The notes under the pieces: generated by a model
What the model was told of the DNA's origin: nothing
The model's input: the letters and a program-made list of their open reading frames with translations, nothing else
Databases searched by the model: none
DNA from: Rhizobium anhuiense
Lineage (GTDB): Bacteria > Pseudomonadota > Alphaproteobacteria > Rhizobiales > Rhizobiaceae
NCBI RefSeq assembly: GCF_003985145.1
Contig: NZ_ML133529.1
Coordinates: 174,960-238,959 of the forward strand
DNA: 64,000 nucleotides
Direction of reading: 5' to 3'
Part shown: in pieces, positions 26,237 through 34,644 of the stretch
How positions within the stretch are numbered: position 1 is the stretch's first letter
How the letters are laid out: each line of letters begins with the position of its first letter
Translations under genes and position numbers: made by a program

Positions 26237-28534
26237 ATGCCCAATCCTCCCGAATCCTCAGGCGAAAGCGTTGGCAAATCGAGCACGGGTGGCAATCAGC
26301 AAGCAGTTTCGGCAACGCAAGTGACCGCCTCGGATTCGCCGAGAACCACCCAGGCCGACAGTCCGCAACTCCCTCACCGACCCTTCGTCCAAACTCGCCA
26401 GGCCGCGAGCAATCTGTTACGTGCGCTGCGTCACGATTTGCAGGCAAGTCCTGTGCTGGCGAAGATCAAGTCGATGGCTTTGTTTTTGATAACGAGGCTG
26501 ACGAGGTCGATGCGGCTGGGAAGCACATCGGCTCTCACCAAATGGATGACGACTGCTCCGATCAAAGCCGGGCGCGGCATTCGCCATTGGCATAGCAAGC
26601 CGCGCGAAAGTCGCCGGCGCCGATGGCTTCCGGCGAACTGGTGGAAATTCGCTATGGGCTGGGCCTTGCTTGTGTGCCTCCTCATAGGCAGCGTGCTGGT
26701 GTGGGCACTAAAAGACGTGCCCTGGAGCGAGATTCGTGACGGAACGTTGAAGCCGATTGTTGTGCTGGAAACCGCTGACGGTGCGCCGCTCGTAAGGCAG
26801 GGACCTTATCAAGGGCCATATACGCAATACGACCAGTTCCCGTCCCATCTGATCGATGCCGTCCTTTCGATTGAGGACCGCCGGTTCATGGACCATTTCG
26901 GCGTCGATCCGAGAGGGATCGGGAGGGCGTTTCTCCGGAATTTGGAGGCTGGCTCGGTGGTGGAGGGGGGCAGCACCATCACCCAGCAACTCATCAAGCT
27001 GCAATATCTGGACAGCGATCGAACGATAAAGCGAAAGATACAGGAGGTTGTGATCGCAGTCTGGCTGGAGTGGAAGCTCGGCAAGCGGGAAATCCTGACG
27101 CGCTATCTCAACAGCGTCTATCTTGGCGCTGGCGCGACAGGCATGCCTGCCGCCGCGCGGATCTATTTCAACAAGGATATCGACGCCCTTAACTTGCCGG
27201 AATCGGCGATGCTGGCGGGGTTGCTGCGGGCTCCAAGTCAATGGAATCCCATCGACAATTTCGAAGGCGCCCGGCAGCGTAGCATGGTCGTTCTCGATGC
27301 GATGGCGACCAATGAAAAAATCACCGCGCCAGAGGCGGCGGAGGCCAAGGCGAGCTTTGCCAAGCTGCATCCAACGACGCCGACGCCGCGCTCGGGAAGC
27401 TGGTTTGCGGACTGGATTTCGCCGCAAGCGAGCGAAATCGCCGGCTCCTCGCCAGGTTCGACGTCGGTGCGAACCACGATGGTGCCACAATTGCAGCAAA
27501 TCGCCGAAAGGGTCGTGAAAGGAGCCTTGGACGGTGAAGGGAAGGCAGTTGGAGCATCGCAGGCCGCGTTGGTTGCGATGACGCCCGATGGCGCGGTCGT
27601 CGCGATGGTTGGCGGGCGCGACTACAAGGCAAGCCAGTTCAACCGCGCCGTCGCAGCGATGCGCCAGCCGGGTTCCACCTTCAAGCTATTCGTCTATTAC
27701 GCAGCACTGAAGGCCGGGTTCACCTTGTCTGACCAGGTTCTGGACGCGCCAATTGACATCGCTGGCTGGTCGCCAGAAAATTCCGGCGGCAACTATCGCG
27801 GTTGGGTAACGCTTGCCGAGGCGTTCGCGCGATCGCTCAATGCCGCTTCAGTCGCGCTTGCCGAAGAGGTTGGTTTAGACAATGTGATTGCCGCAGCGCG
27901 TGAACTCGGCATCGATGCACCACTCGCCAACACGCCGTCTTTGGCGCTTGGGACATCCGAAGTAAATCTGCTTAACCTCACCAGCGCCTATGCGTCCGTC
28001 CAACTCGGTAGGGCACCTGTCAAGCCCTGGGGCATCATCGACTTTCAAGCGGCAGGGCAGCCCAAGACATTTCGAGTTGGCTCACAATCAAAGCCGAACG
28101 TCGATCTTTCGCCCTACCAGTCCGATCTCCTCGGCCTCCTGCAGTTGGTGGTCGAGCGCGGTACTGGGCGTGGAGCGGACCCCGGCACGTTTGCGGCCGG
28201 CAAGACCGGCACGAGCCAGAACAATCGTGACGCCTGGTTCGTCGGCTTCACGGAAGCGCTTGTCGTCGGTGTCTGGGTTGGCAATGATGATGACGCGCCG
28301 ATGAAGGGGGTGACGGGCGGCGCCCTGCCAGCGCATATTTGGCGGGATTTCATGCGCCAGGCGACGGCCGAACCTCCGCTGAATGGCGTGCGATCGACAG
28401 AAGCGGCAAGCGATGGTCAAGGCGCACCGCAGTCCTGTAACATCACCGCCTGCTCGCGCAGTTACCGCTCCTTCCGGCCGTCCGACTGTACCTATCAGCC
28501 ATATTCCGGCGGCCGGCGGCTCTGCGAAAAGTGA
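26237..28534 (+). CDS. Class A penicillin-binding protein (peptidoglycan glycosyltransferase/transpeptidase)
   Basis: Bifunctional cell-wall synthase, 765 residues, anchored by one helix at about 136-160 after an unusually long, basic cytoplasmic tail. The GT51 domain shows SIEDRRFMDHFGVD (catalytic Glu near 212), GGSTITQQLIK and KRKIQEVVIAVWLE. The transpeptidase domain has the STFK motif (Ser480-Lys483), SLN and KTGTS (Lys656). The extreme C-terminus (ACSRSYRSFRPSDCTYQPYSGGRRLC) is a Cys/aromatic module resembling the BA14K-type tails of rhizobial envelope proteins. It is divergent from the glucan operon and may be an accessory copy of the chromosomal PBP1A/1C enzymes. Confidence 0.92.
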   Translation: MPNPPESSGESVGKSSTGGNQQAVSATQVTASDSPRTTQADSPQLPHRPFVQTRQAASNLLRALRHDLQASPVLAKIKSMALFLITRLTRSMRLGSTSALTKWMTTAPIKAGRGIRHWHSKPRESRRRRWLPANWWKFAMGWALLVCLLIGSVLVWALKDVPWSEIRDGTLKPIVVLETADGAPLVRQGPYQGPYTQYDQFPSHLIDAVLSIEDRRFMDHFGVDPRGIGRAFLRNLEAGSVVEGGSTITQQLIKLQYLDSDRTIKRKIQEVVIAVWLEWKLGKREILTRYLNSVYLGAGATGMPAAARIYFNKDIDALNLPESAMLAGLLRAPSQWNPIDNFEGARQRSMVVLDAMATNEKITAPEAAEAKASFAKLHPTTPTPRSGSWFADWISPQASEIAGSSPGSTSVRTTMVPQLQQIAERVVKGALDGEGKAVGASQAALVAMTPDGAVVAMVGGRDYKASQFNRAVAAMRQPGSTFKLFVYYAALKAGFTLSDQVLDAPIDIAGWSPENSGGNYRGWVTLAEAFARSLNAASVALAEEVGLDNVIAAARELGIDAPLANTPSLALGTSEVNLLNLTSAYASVQLGRAPVKPWGIIDFQAAGQPKTFRVGSQSKPNVDLSPYQSDLLGLLQLVVERGTGRGADPGTFAAGKTGTSQNNRDAWFVGFTEALVVGVWVGNDDDAPMKGVTGGALPAHIWRDFMRQATAEPPLNGVRSTEAASDGQGAPQSCNITACSRSYRSFRPSDCTYQPYSGGRRLCEK

Positions 28535-28627
28535 CGTGGCGCGCGTAACGAGGAGTCTGCAATCACCTCTTTACAGCTAACATGTCAGTCTGCTACATCT
28601 AATCTCAACAATCGGGAGGAAGCATAT

Positions 28628-29512
28628 TTGACCCAGAAATTCGGCCTGTCAGTCGCTCTTGCCACGCCGTTTGACAGCAATGGCGATATTGCGATCGATG
28701 CGATGATCGTGCAGGCAAGGCGAAGCCTCGCTGCAGGATGTTCCAGCGTAACCCTGTTCGGAACGACGGGTGAAGGCTCCTCCATCGGAAGCCGGGAACG
28801 TGACCGCGTCCTCGCGTCTTTCCTCGATGCGGGGATCGCGGCAAAAAACATCATCGTCGGTGTGCTGGTCGATGCCGCCGAGGATGCGGCGATCCAGGCA
28901 GATCATGCTCTTTCCCAGGGCGTTCGTAATATTCTTCTTGCCCCGCCGTCCTATTTCAAGAATGTCAGCGACGACGGTGTCTTCCAGTGGTTTTCGGCCG
29001 TCTTCGCCATTCTGGGAGACAAGGCGCGGGACATCATCGTCTACAATCTTCCCTCGCTCACCATGGTCCCGCTGACCGTGTCGCTGATCGGACGGCTGCG
29101 GACCGCCTTCCCCAATATCGTGACAGGCGTCAAGGATTCTTCCGGCGACTGGCCGTATACCGAAAGCCTGCTCAAGGCGCATGGCGATCTCATTATCCTG
29201 GTGGGCGATGAACGGCATCTTGCCAGGGGCGTGCGGCTCGGCGGCCAGGGGGCGATCTCCGGCATGGCGAATTTTGTGCCCCGCGACGTCAAGCTGATGG
29301 CCGAAGAAGGCAAGGACGATCCCCGCATCGAGGGTTTTGTGGCCGAGCTGCTCAAATATCCTGTTGTCCCGGCCGTGAAAGCCATGATGGCGCACGTGGC
29401 GTCCGAAGAGATCTGGCTTGCGGTGCGCCCGCCGCTCGCTTCAATATCCGCCGAAGGGCAGGCGCAGCTCGCTCTTGCTTTCGATCGTCTTTTCCAGTCG
29501 AAAGCGGCATAG
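28628..29512 (+). CDS. DapA-family aldolase/lyase
   Basis: Class I (Schiff-base) TIM-barrel enzyme of the dihydrodipicolinate synthase/N-acetylneuraminate lyase family, 294 residues. The GTTGEG-like substrate loop is present (LFGTTGEGSS, about 37-46), Tyr139 is in IVYNLPS and the Schiff-base Lys169 in GVKDSSGD. A TTG start at 28628 is taken because GGGAGGAAG lies 6-8 bases upstream and the family N-terminus fits. Location ahead of a GntR regulator, a sugar importer and a PfkB kinase argues for cleavage of a 2-keto-3-deoxy sugar acid or related compound rather than lysine biosynthesis. Confidence 0.85.
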   Translation: MTQKFGLSVALATPFDSNGDIAIDAMIVQARRSLAAGCSSVTLFGTTGEGSSIGSRERDRVLASFLDAGIAAKNIIVGVLVDAAEDAAIQADHALSQGVRNILLAPPSYFKNVSDDGVFQWFSAVFAILGDKARDIIVYNLPSLTMVPLTVSLIGRLRTAFPNIVTGVKDSSGDWPYTESLLKAHGDLIILVGDERHLARGVRLGGQGAISGMANFVPRDVKLMAEEGKDDPRIEGFVAELLKYPVVPAVKAMMAHVASEEIWLAVRPPLASISAEGQAQLALAFDRLFQSKAA

Positions 29513-29537
29513 GTCAGACATGTTTCGGGAAGAGGCG

Positions 29538-30197
29538 ATGGACGAAACGGACGAGCAGCCAACGCTGCGGGAAAAGGCGTATGCGAGCTTCACGCGCCAT
29601 CTTCTTGCGCGTGACGTGCGTCCCGGCCAGTTCGTCTCCCAGCGCCGTCTCGTCGAGCTGACGGGACTGACGCTCGGCGCCATCCGTGAGCTCATCCCGA
29701 GGCTCGAAGCCGAAGGGCTGATCAAGACGGTCCCCCAGCGGGGTTTGCAGATTGCTCATATCGACCTCAACCTCATTCGCGAGGCCTTCCAGCTGCGCGT
29801 GTTCCTGGAGAAGGAGGCCGTCGCGCTTTTCACCCGCTCTGCGTCTGACGAGACGATCGCCGGGCTTTTGAAGCAGCATCGGGATATCGCCGATGCCATT
29901 CGAAGCGGCGATACATCGCACGAATTGGAAGTGCACGCGCAGGCCGTCGATTGGGGTATGCACGACGCCTTTATCGATGCCCTGGGAAATTCCATCATTT
30001 CGAACGCCTATCGGGTGAACTCGATCAAGATGCGCCTGATCAGTCAGGATCGTTTTCGCATCGAAGGTCACGTCGGACCTGTCATGGGCGAGCACCTGAA
30101 AGTGCTCGAGGCGATCGAACGACGATCGGCGGAGGACGCCGTCAACAGCCTTGTCGCACACATCAATCATGCAAGAGATCGTGCGCTCAGGATATAA
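29538..30197 (+). CDS. GntR-family (FadR/FCD) transcriptional regulator
   Basis: 219-residue regulator. The N-terminal winged helix (LREKAYASFTRHLLARDVRPGQFVSQRRLVELTGLTLGAIRELIPRLEAEGLI in part) is followed by an all-helical FCD ligand domain (from about 85) with His residues of the metal site (HAQAVDWGMHDAF, VMGEHLKVLEAI). FCD regulators sense organic or sugar acids. The ATG at 29538 has GGGAAGAGG directly upstream; ATG at 29520 is an alternative. Located in the operon with the aldolase and transporter, which it probably controls. Confidence 0.85.
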   Translation: MDETDEQPTLREKAYASFTRHLLARDVRPGQFVSQRRLVELTGLTLGAIRELIPRLEAEGLIKTVPQRGLQIAHIDLNLIREAFQLRVFLEKEAVALFTRSASDETIAGLLKQHRDIADAIRSGDTSHELEVHAQAVDWGMHDAFIDALGNSIISNAYRVNSIKMRLISQDRFRIEGHVGPVMGEHLKVLEAIERRSAEDAVNSLVAHINHARDRALRI

Positions 30198-30252
30198 TCG
30201 GAAATAAACAGCCGGGGGTGAGGAGATCGCCGGCAAAAGGAGGAGGAATCAC

Positions 30253-31581
30253 ATGTCATCGTTTTTGAATCCGACGAGACGCGGCTTTCTGGCGGGCACA
30301 GCCGCTTTTGGGGCGAGCAGCATGCTCGGCATGCGGCTCGCATCGGCCGCCGTCGACTGGAAGCGTTTTGCCGGCACGACGCTCGAAGTCAACCTGGTCA
30401 AGAGCCCGCGCAGCGAAATACTGCTGAAGTACCTGTCCGAGTTCGAGGCGCTCACCGGCATCAAGGTCAATGCCGAAGCGACGCCCGAACAGCAGCAGCG
30501 CCAGAAGACGACGATCGAGCTCAGCTCCGGCAAGCCGAGTTTCGACGTCGTGCATATGAGCTACCATGTCCAGAAGCGGCAGTTCGAAAAGGGCGGCTGG
30601 CTTGCCGATATCAGCGGTTTCCTCAAGGACCCTTCGCTGACCGACCCGTCCCTGACGGAGGGCGATTTCGCCGAAGCCGGCCTCGCCTTCGCCAAGGACG
30701 CCGGAGGTGTTCTGCGCTCTCTTCCCTTTTCAGTCGATTATTGGATCATCTACTGGAACAAGGCGCTGTTCGAGAAGAAGGGGCTTGCTTACCCCTCGAG
30801 CTTCGAAGAGCTGGCAAGTGCTGCGGAGGCACTGACCGACGCTTCGACCAACACCTATGGCTTCGTTGCCCGCGGCCTGAAGAACGCCAATACGCCGGTC
30901 TGGACGTCGCTGCTGCTCGGCTATGGTTCGAGCCCGCTCGGCCCTGACGGCAAGCTGCGCACGACATCGCCGGAAGCGATCGATGCGGCCAAGCTTTACC
31001 AGAGACTGATGACCAAAACCGCCCCTCCCGGCGTCTCCGGCTTCAACTGGGCGGAGGCGCAGTCGGCCTTCCTGCAGGGCAAGATCGGCATGTGGCTTGA
31101 TGGCGTCGGTTTTGCACCGCCGATCGAAAATCCGGAAAAGTCGCGCGTCGTCGGCCAGGTCGGTTACGGCATCATGCCGAAAGGCCCGAAGGCACAGGCC
31201 GCAGGCACCTTCGGCGACGGCCTTGGCGTCGTCGCAGCAAGCCAGAAAAAGGAAGCAGCCTACCTCTTCTGCCAATGGGCGATTTCGCATGAAATGGGCG
31301 CCCGTCTGCTGCAGGCCGGCGCCGGCGTTCCTTTCCGGCAGTCCGTCCTCGAGGATGCGAAGGTTCGCGAAGGCGTCAAGATGCCGGGCGCGTGGCTTGA
31401 TGCCGTCGTCGGTTCGGGCAAGATCTCGCAGCTCGCGCTGCCGGTCATCATTCCGGTCACCGAGTTCCGCGACATCTATGGCGTCGGTCTCACCAACATG
31501 ATCGGCGGCGCTGATCCCGAAACCGAACTGAAGGCAGCGACGGCACAGTTCGAACCCGTCCTGGCGAAAAGCGAGGGATAA
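30253..31581 (+). CDS. Sugar ABC transporter substrate-binding protein (family 1)
   Basis: Periplasmic binding protein of the CUT1 class, 442 residues. The N-terminus NPTRRGFLAGTAAFGASSML carries a twin-arginine (Tat) signal (RRGFLAG) ending in LASA, so it is probably exported folded. The mature region has the family-typical LPFSVDYWIIYWNKALFEKKGLAYPSSFEEL in the middle and GMWLDG near 280. Ribosome site AGGAGGAGG is very strong. Its stop overlaps the permease start (TAATG), unlike the other binding-protein genes here, which are followed by hairpins. No ATPase gene is present in this operon. Confidence 0.9.
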   Translation: MSSFLNPTRRGFLAGTAAFGASSMLGMRLASAAVDWKRFAGTTLEVNLVKSPRSEILLKYLSEFEALTGIKVNAEATPEQQQRQKTTIELSSGKPSFDVVHMSYHVQKRQFEKGGWLADISGFLKDPSLTDPSLTEGDFAEAGLAFAKDAGGVLRSLPFSVDYWIIYWNKALFEKKGLAYPSSFEELASAAEALTDASTNTYGFVARGLKNANTPVWTSLLLGYGSSPLGPDGKLRTTSPEAIDAAKLYQRLMTKTAPPGVSGFNWAEAQSAFLQGKIGMWLDGVGFAPPIENPEKSRVVGQVGYGIMPKGPKAQAAGTFGDGLGVVAASQKKEAAYLFCQWAISHEMGARLLQAGAGVPFRQSVLEDAKVREGVKMPGAWLDAVVGSGKISQLALPVIIPVTEFRDIYGVGLTNMIGGADPETELKAATAQFEPVLAKSEG

Positions 31582-32519
31582 TGGCCTCGGCAAGCATCGA
31601 AACGGCCACAGCGGCCAAGGCGTCGAAAGGAAGGAGCAAACCGGATCGGTTTGCTCCCAACTACTGGCCCTTCGTCATCCCGGCGCTCATCGTCATATCG
31701 GCCGTGATCGTCTTTCCATGGGTGTTTACCGTGTGGATGAGCGTCAACAGCTGGACGCTCGGCCAAGCGCAGGTCTTTGCGGGGTGGGACAATTATGTGC
31801 GCCTCGCCGGCGACGTGCGCTTTTGGGAGTCGCTGTGGCATACGGTGCTCTATACGACGCTCTCCGTAGTGGTTCCCCTTTTTCTGGGAACGCTCGCCGC
31901 GCTGATCTTCGATGCTCAATTTCCGCTGCGCGGTCTCATCCGCGGCATATTCGTGATGCCGATGATGGCCACACCCGTCGCCATCGCACTCGTCTGGACG
32001 ATGATGTTCCATCCGCAGCTCGGCGTTCTCAACTATCTCCTCTCCCTCATCGGCATCGGTCCCCAGGAGTGGATCTACAATCAGAGCAGCGTCATCCCGT
32101 CGCTGGTGCTGGTCGAGACCTGGCAATGGACGCCGCTTATCATGCTGATCGTGCTTGGCGGCCTGGCGGCGGTTCCGCGCGAACCTTATGAAAGTGCGGA
32201 GATCGATGGCGCCAATGTCTGGCAGAAATTCCGTTATCTGACGCTGCCGATGATCGCGCCTTTCCTGATGATCGCCGTGATCATCCGCAGCATCGATGCA
32301 GTGAAAAGTTTCGACATCATCTATGCCATGACCCAAGGCGGCCCCGGCACGGCGTCGGAAACGATCAACATCTATCTCTACAACACCGCTTTCGCCTATT
32401 ACGATATCGGCTATGGCTCGGCCATGGCGGTTGTCTTCTTCATCCTCATCGTCCTGCTTTCTTTCGTCCTTATGATGCTCAGGCAGCGCGTGAACTGGTC
32501 CGACGGGGAGGCACGCTGA
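31581..32519 (+). CDS. Sugar ABC transporter permease (MalF/UgpA type)
   Basis: CUT1 permease, 312 residues, six predicted membrane helices. The EAA loop ESAEIDGANVWQKFRYLTLPMIAPF lies near 202-226. The N-terminal cytoplasmic tail of about 30 residues is basic. The start overlaps the binding-protein stop by one base (TAATG) and the stop overlaps the next permease (TGATG), so the three proteins are translationally coupled. Confidence 0.92.
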   Translation: MASASIETATAAKASKGRSKPDRFAPNYWPFVIPALIVISAVIVFPWVFTVWMSVNSWTLGQAQVFAGWDNYVRLAGDVRFWESLWHTVLYTTLSVVVPLFLGTLAALIFDAQFPLRGLIRGIFVMPMMATPVAIALVWTMMFHPQLGVLNYLLSLIGIGPQEWIYNQSSVIPSLVLVETWQWTPLIMLIVLGGLAAVPREPYESAEIDGANVWQKFRYLTLPMIAPFLMIAVIIRSIDAVKSFDIIYAMTQGGPGTASETINIYLYNTAFAYYDIGYGSAMAVVFFILIVLLSFVLMMLRQRVNWSDGEAR

Positions 32520-33334
32520 TGAAGCGCAAGACGCTCGATCGCATCGGACTGCTGTTCGTCGCCCTGGTGATGATCTCGCCGGTCGTCCTGTTCTTCCTCT
32601 GGATGATCTCGCTGTCGCTGAAGTATGAAATCGACAACGGCGCCTATCCGCCGATCTTCATCCCGGAGCGCTTGGCCTGGTCGAACTATCTGAAAGTCTT
32701 CGAGGAGAACAATTTCTTCCTCTATCTCTGGAATTCGGTGCTGGTGACGGGTGCGGCCACGCTTCTGGCGCTGCTGATCGGCGTGCCCGCCGGATATGGC
32801 ATCGCCCGGCTGAAGGCGGAGAAGTCCGCGATGGTCATCATGATCGCGCGCATGACACCGGGCCTTTCCTTCCTGATCCCGCTCTTCCTGCTGTTCCAAT
32901 GGCTGAACCTGCTCGGCACGCTCTTGCCGCAGATCATCATCCATCTCGTGGTCACCGTGCCGATCGTCGTGTGGATCATGATCGGCTATTTCGAGACGAC
33001 CCCGATGGAGCTGGAAGAGGCTGCAAGCATCGACGGCGCGACACCCTGGCAGGTTTTCCGTCTGGTCGCCTTGCCGATCGCAAGGCCGGGCATCGTCGTC
33101 GCCTTCATCCTGTCGGTCATTTTTTCCTGGAACAATTTCGTCTTCGGCATCGTGCTCGCCAGTCGCGAGACGCGCACGCTTCCGGTCGCGGTCTACAACA
33201 TGCTCTCGTTCGAACAGGTCAGTTGGGGTCCGCTCGCGGCAGCCGCATTGATCGTCACCTTGCCGGTGCTGATCTTGACGGTGTTTGCGCAACGGCAGAT
33301 CGTGGCAGGCCTGACGGCCGGAGCCGTCAAGTGA
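32519..33334 (+). CDS. Sugar ABC transporter permease (MalG/UgpE type)
   Basis: Second CUT1 permease, 271 residues, with an EAA loop (LEEAASIDGATPWQVFRLVALPIARPG, about 165-189) and a typical C-terminus ending AGLTAGAVK. Coupled to the preceding permease through TGATG. The operon continues into a PfkB kinase, not into an ATPase; a MalK-type ATPase from elsewhere (for example the products of 37780-38826, 52362-53507 or 62421-63446) would have to serve it. Confidence 0.92.
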   Translation: MKRKTLDRIGLLFVALVMISPVVLFFLWMISLSLKYEIDNGAYPPIFIPERLAWSNYLKVFEENNFFLYLWNSVLVTGAATLLALLIGVPAGYGIARLKAEKSAMVIMIARMTPGLSFLIPLFLLFQWLNLLGTLLPQIIIHLVVTVPIVVWIMIGYFETTPMELEEAASIDGATPWQVFRLVALPIARPGIVVAFILSVIFSWNNFVFGIVLASRETRTLPVAVYNMLSFEQVSWGPLAAAALIVTLPVLILTVFAQRQIVAGLTAGAVK

Positions 33335-33352
33335 GCGGGTGAGACGACGGTT

Positions 33353-34339
33353 TTGACGACTTCTGCCTTCGACCCGCCTCCCGGTCAGGCGCGCCGCGTT
33401 TTGTGCGTCGGCGCGGCGGTTATGGATACGTTGTTTCGTGTGCGCTCGTTACCGACCGGCCAGGGCAAATTTCTGCCCTATGATATGCTGCAGATTGCCG
33501 AGGGCATGGCATCGAGCGCCGCCTTTGCCGTTGCCCGGCTTGGCGGCCATGCCAGCCTTTGGGGCGCGGTCGGCGATGACGCCACCGGCGACCGCATCAT
33601 TGCCGACCTCGGCGAGAGCGGCATAGACACGAGCGGTATGGTGCGTGTGGCAGGCGCCCGCTCGGCCGTCTCGACGATCCTTGTCGATGATCAGGGCGAA
33701 CGCTTGATCGTGCCTTTCTACGATGCTGGCCTGCACGAGACGGTCAAGCCGGTCACAAAACAGGACATTTCCTCCTTCGACGCGGTGCTGGTCGACGTCC
33801 GCTGGCCGAAGCTTGCGCTGCGGACGCTGTTGGCAGCGAGAGAGGCGGGCAAGCCGGCCATTCTCGATGGCGACGTTGCCGGCGATGGCGTGGTCGAGAT
33901 GCTTGCGCCGGCGGCGAGCCATATCGTGTTCTCGCAACCAGCCGCTGAGCGGCTTGCGGGAACGGCCGACCCGGTGACAGTCGTCGGCCTGCTGAAGCAA
34001 AAGTTCGAGCATGCCTTCATCAGCGTCACGGCTGGCGAAAATGGCTGCTTCTGGTTCGATGACGCAACCGGCGAAGTCTGCCATCTTGCCGCTCCAAAGG
34101 TGAGAGCGGTCGATACGCTTGCAGCCGGGGATATCTTCCATGGCGCTTTCGTGTTGGCTATCGCGGAAGGCATGCCGATCGAAGAGACGATGCGCCTGTC
34201 GTCTATGGCGGCGGCGCTCAAGTGCCAGGTCTTCGGCGGTCGCACCGGCGCGCCGACCAGAGCCGAAGTCTGCAAGGTGCTTCAAGATTGGCGCCCGGCG
34301 GTGGCGACGATGAAAGTGATCACACCGGAAGAGTTGTGA
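33353..34339 (+). CDS. PfkB-family sugar kinase
   Basis: Ribokinase-fold carbohydrate kinase, 328 residues. The N-terminal GAAVMDTLFRV and the GGHASLWGAVGDDATGD motif (about 64-80) bind substrate. The C-terminal signature DTLAAGDIFHGAFVLAIAEG (about 255-274) holds the catalytic Asp and the anion hole. TTG start at 33353 is the only plausible initiation near the conserved N-terminus; its ribosome site is weak. With the DapA-type aldolase and FCD regulator it suggests a 2-keto-3-deoxy acid kinase/aldolase route, an inference from context only. Confidence 0.85.
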   Translation: MTTSAFDPPPGQARRVLCVGAAVMDTLFRVRSLPTGQGKFLPYDMLQIAEGMASSAAFAVARLGGHASLWGAVGDDATGDRIIADLGESGIDTSGMVRVAGARSAVSTILVDDQGERLIVPFYDAGLHETVKPVTKQDISSFDAVLVDVRWPKLALRTLLAAREAGKPAILDGDVAGDGVVEMLAPAASHIVFSQPAAERLAGTADPVTVVGLLKQKFEHAFISVTAGENGCFWFDDATGEVCHLAAPKVRAVDTLAAGDIFHGAFVLAIAEGMPIEETMRLSSMAAALKCQVFGGRTGAPTRAEVCKVLQDWRPAVATMKVITPEEL

Positions 34340-34538
34340 CAATCCAGGCAGCAACGTCGTTAATGGTGAACGCCATGGAGGTGTTCACTTGATCACGCTT
34401 GTGCTGCCACCCAAAGGCGACCAAGCCCATGCCGCCGGGTCACGGCCCTCAATCCCATATCCTCGGCCCGAGAACCGCCCACCTCGAACCTGATGCTGTC
34501 GCCAGCATTGCGCCAGTCCGCAGGTGATCGCCGGCCGC

Positions 34539-34558
34539 AAATGTTCATTTGAACATTT
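34539..34558. promoter_or_regulatory. GlpR-like palindromic operator upstream of ugpB
   Basis: Perfect 9-bp inverted repeat AAATGTTCA/TGAACATTT with a 2-base spacer, 87 bases before the ugpB start. The half-sites ATGTTC/GAACAT match those of the enterobacterial GlpR operator, although the spacing between TTC and GAA is 4 instead of 6. A DeoR/GlpR-type repressor is encoded later in this cluster. A further imperfect GTGAAC...GTTCAC repeat lies at 34366-34388. The rest of the 34340-34644 gap holds nothing else recognised; no Pho box was seen. Confidence 0.7.
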
Positions 34559-34644
34559 CATTCTTGCAAAGTGAACTTCGCCTGTTACCATCGGGCTCAC
34601 GTTCGTAGCGGGAGGCTTCGGACCGACAACAAGTGGGAGTGAGG

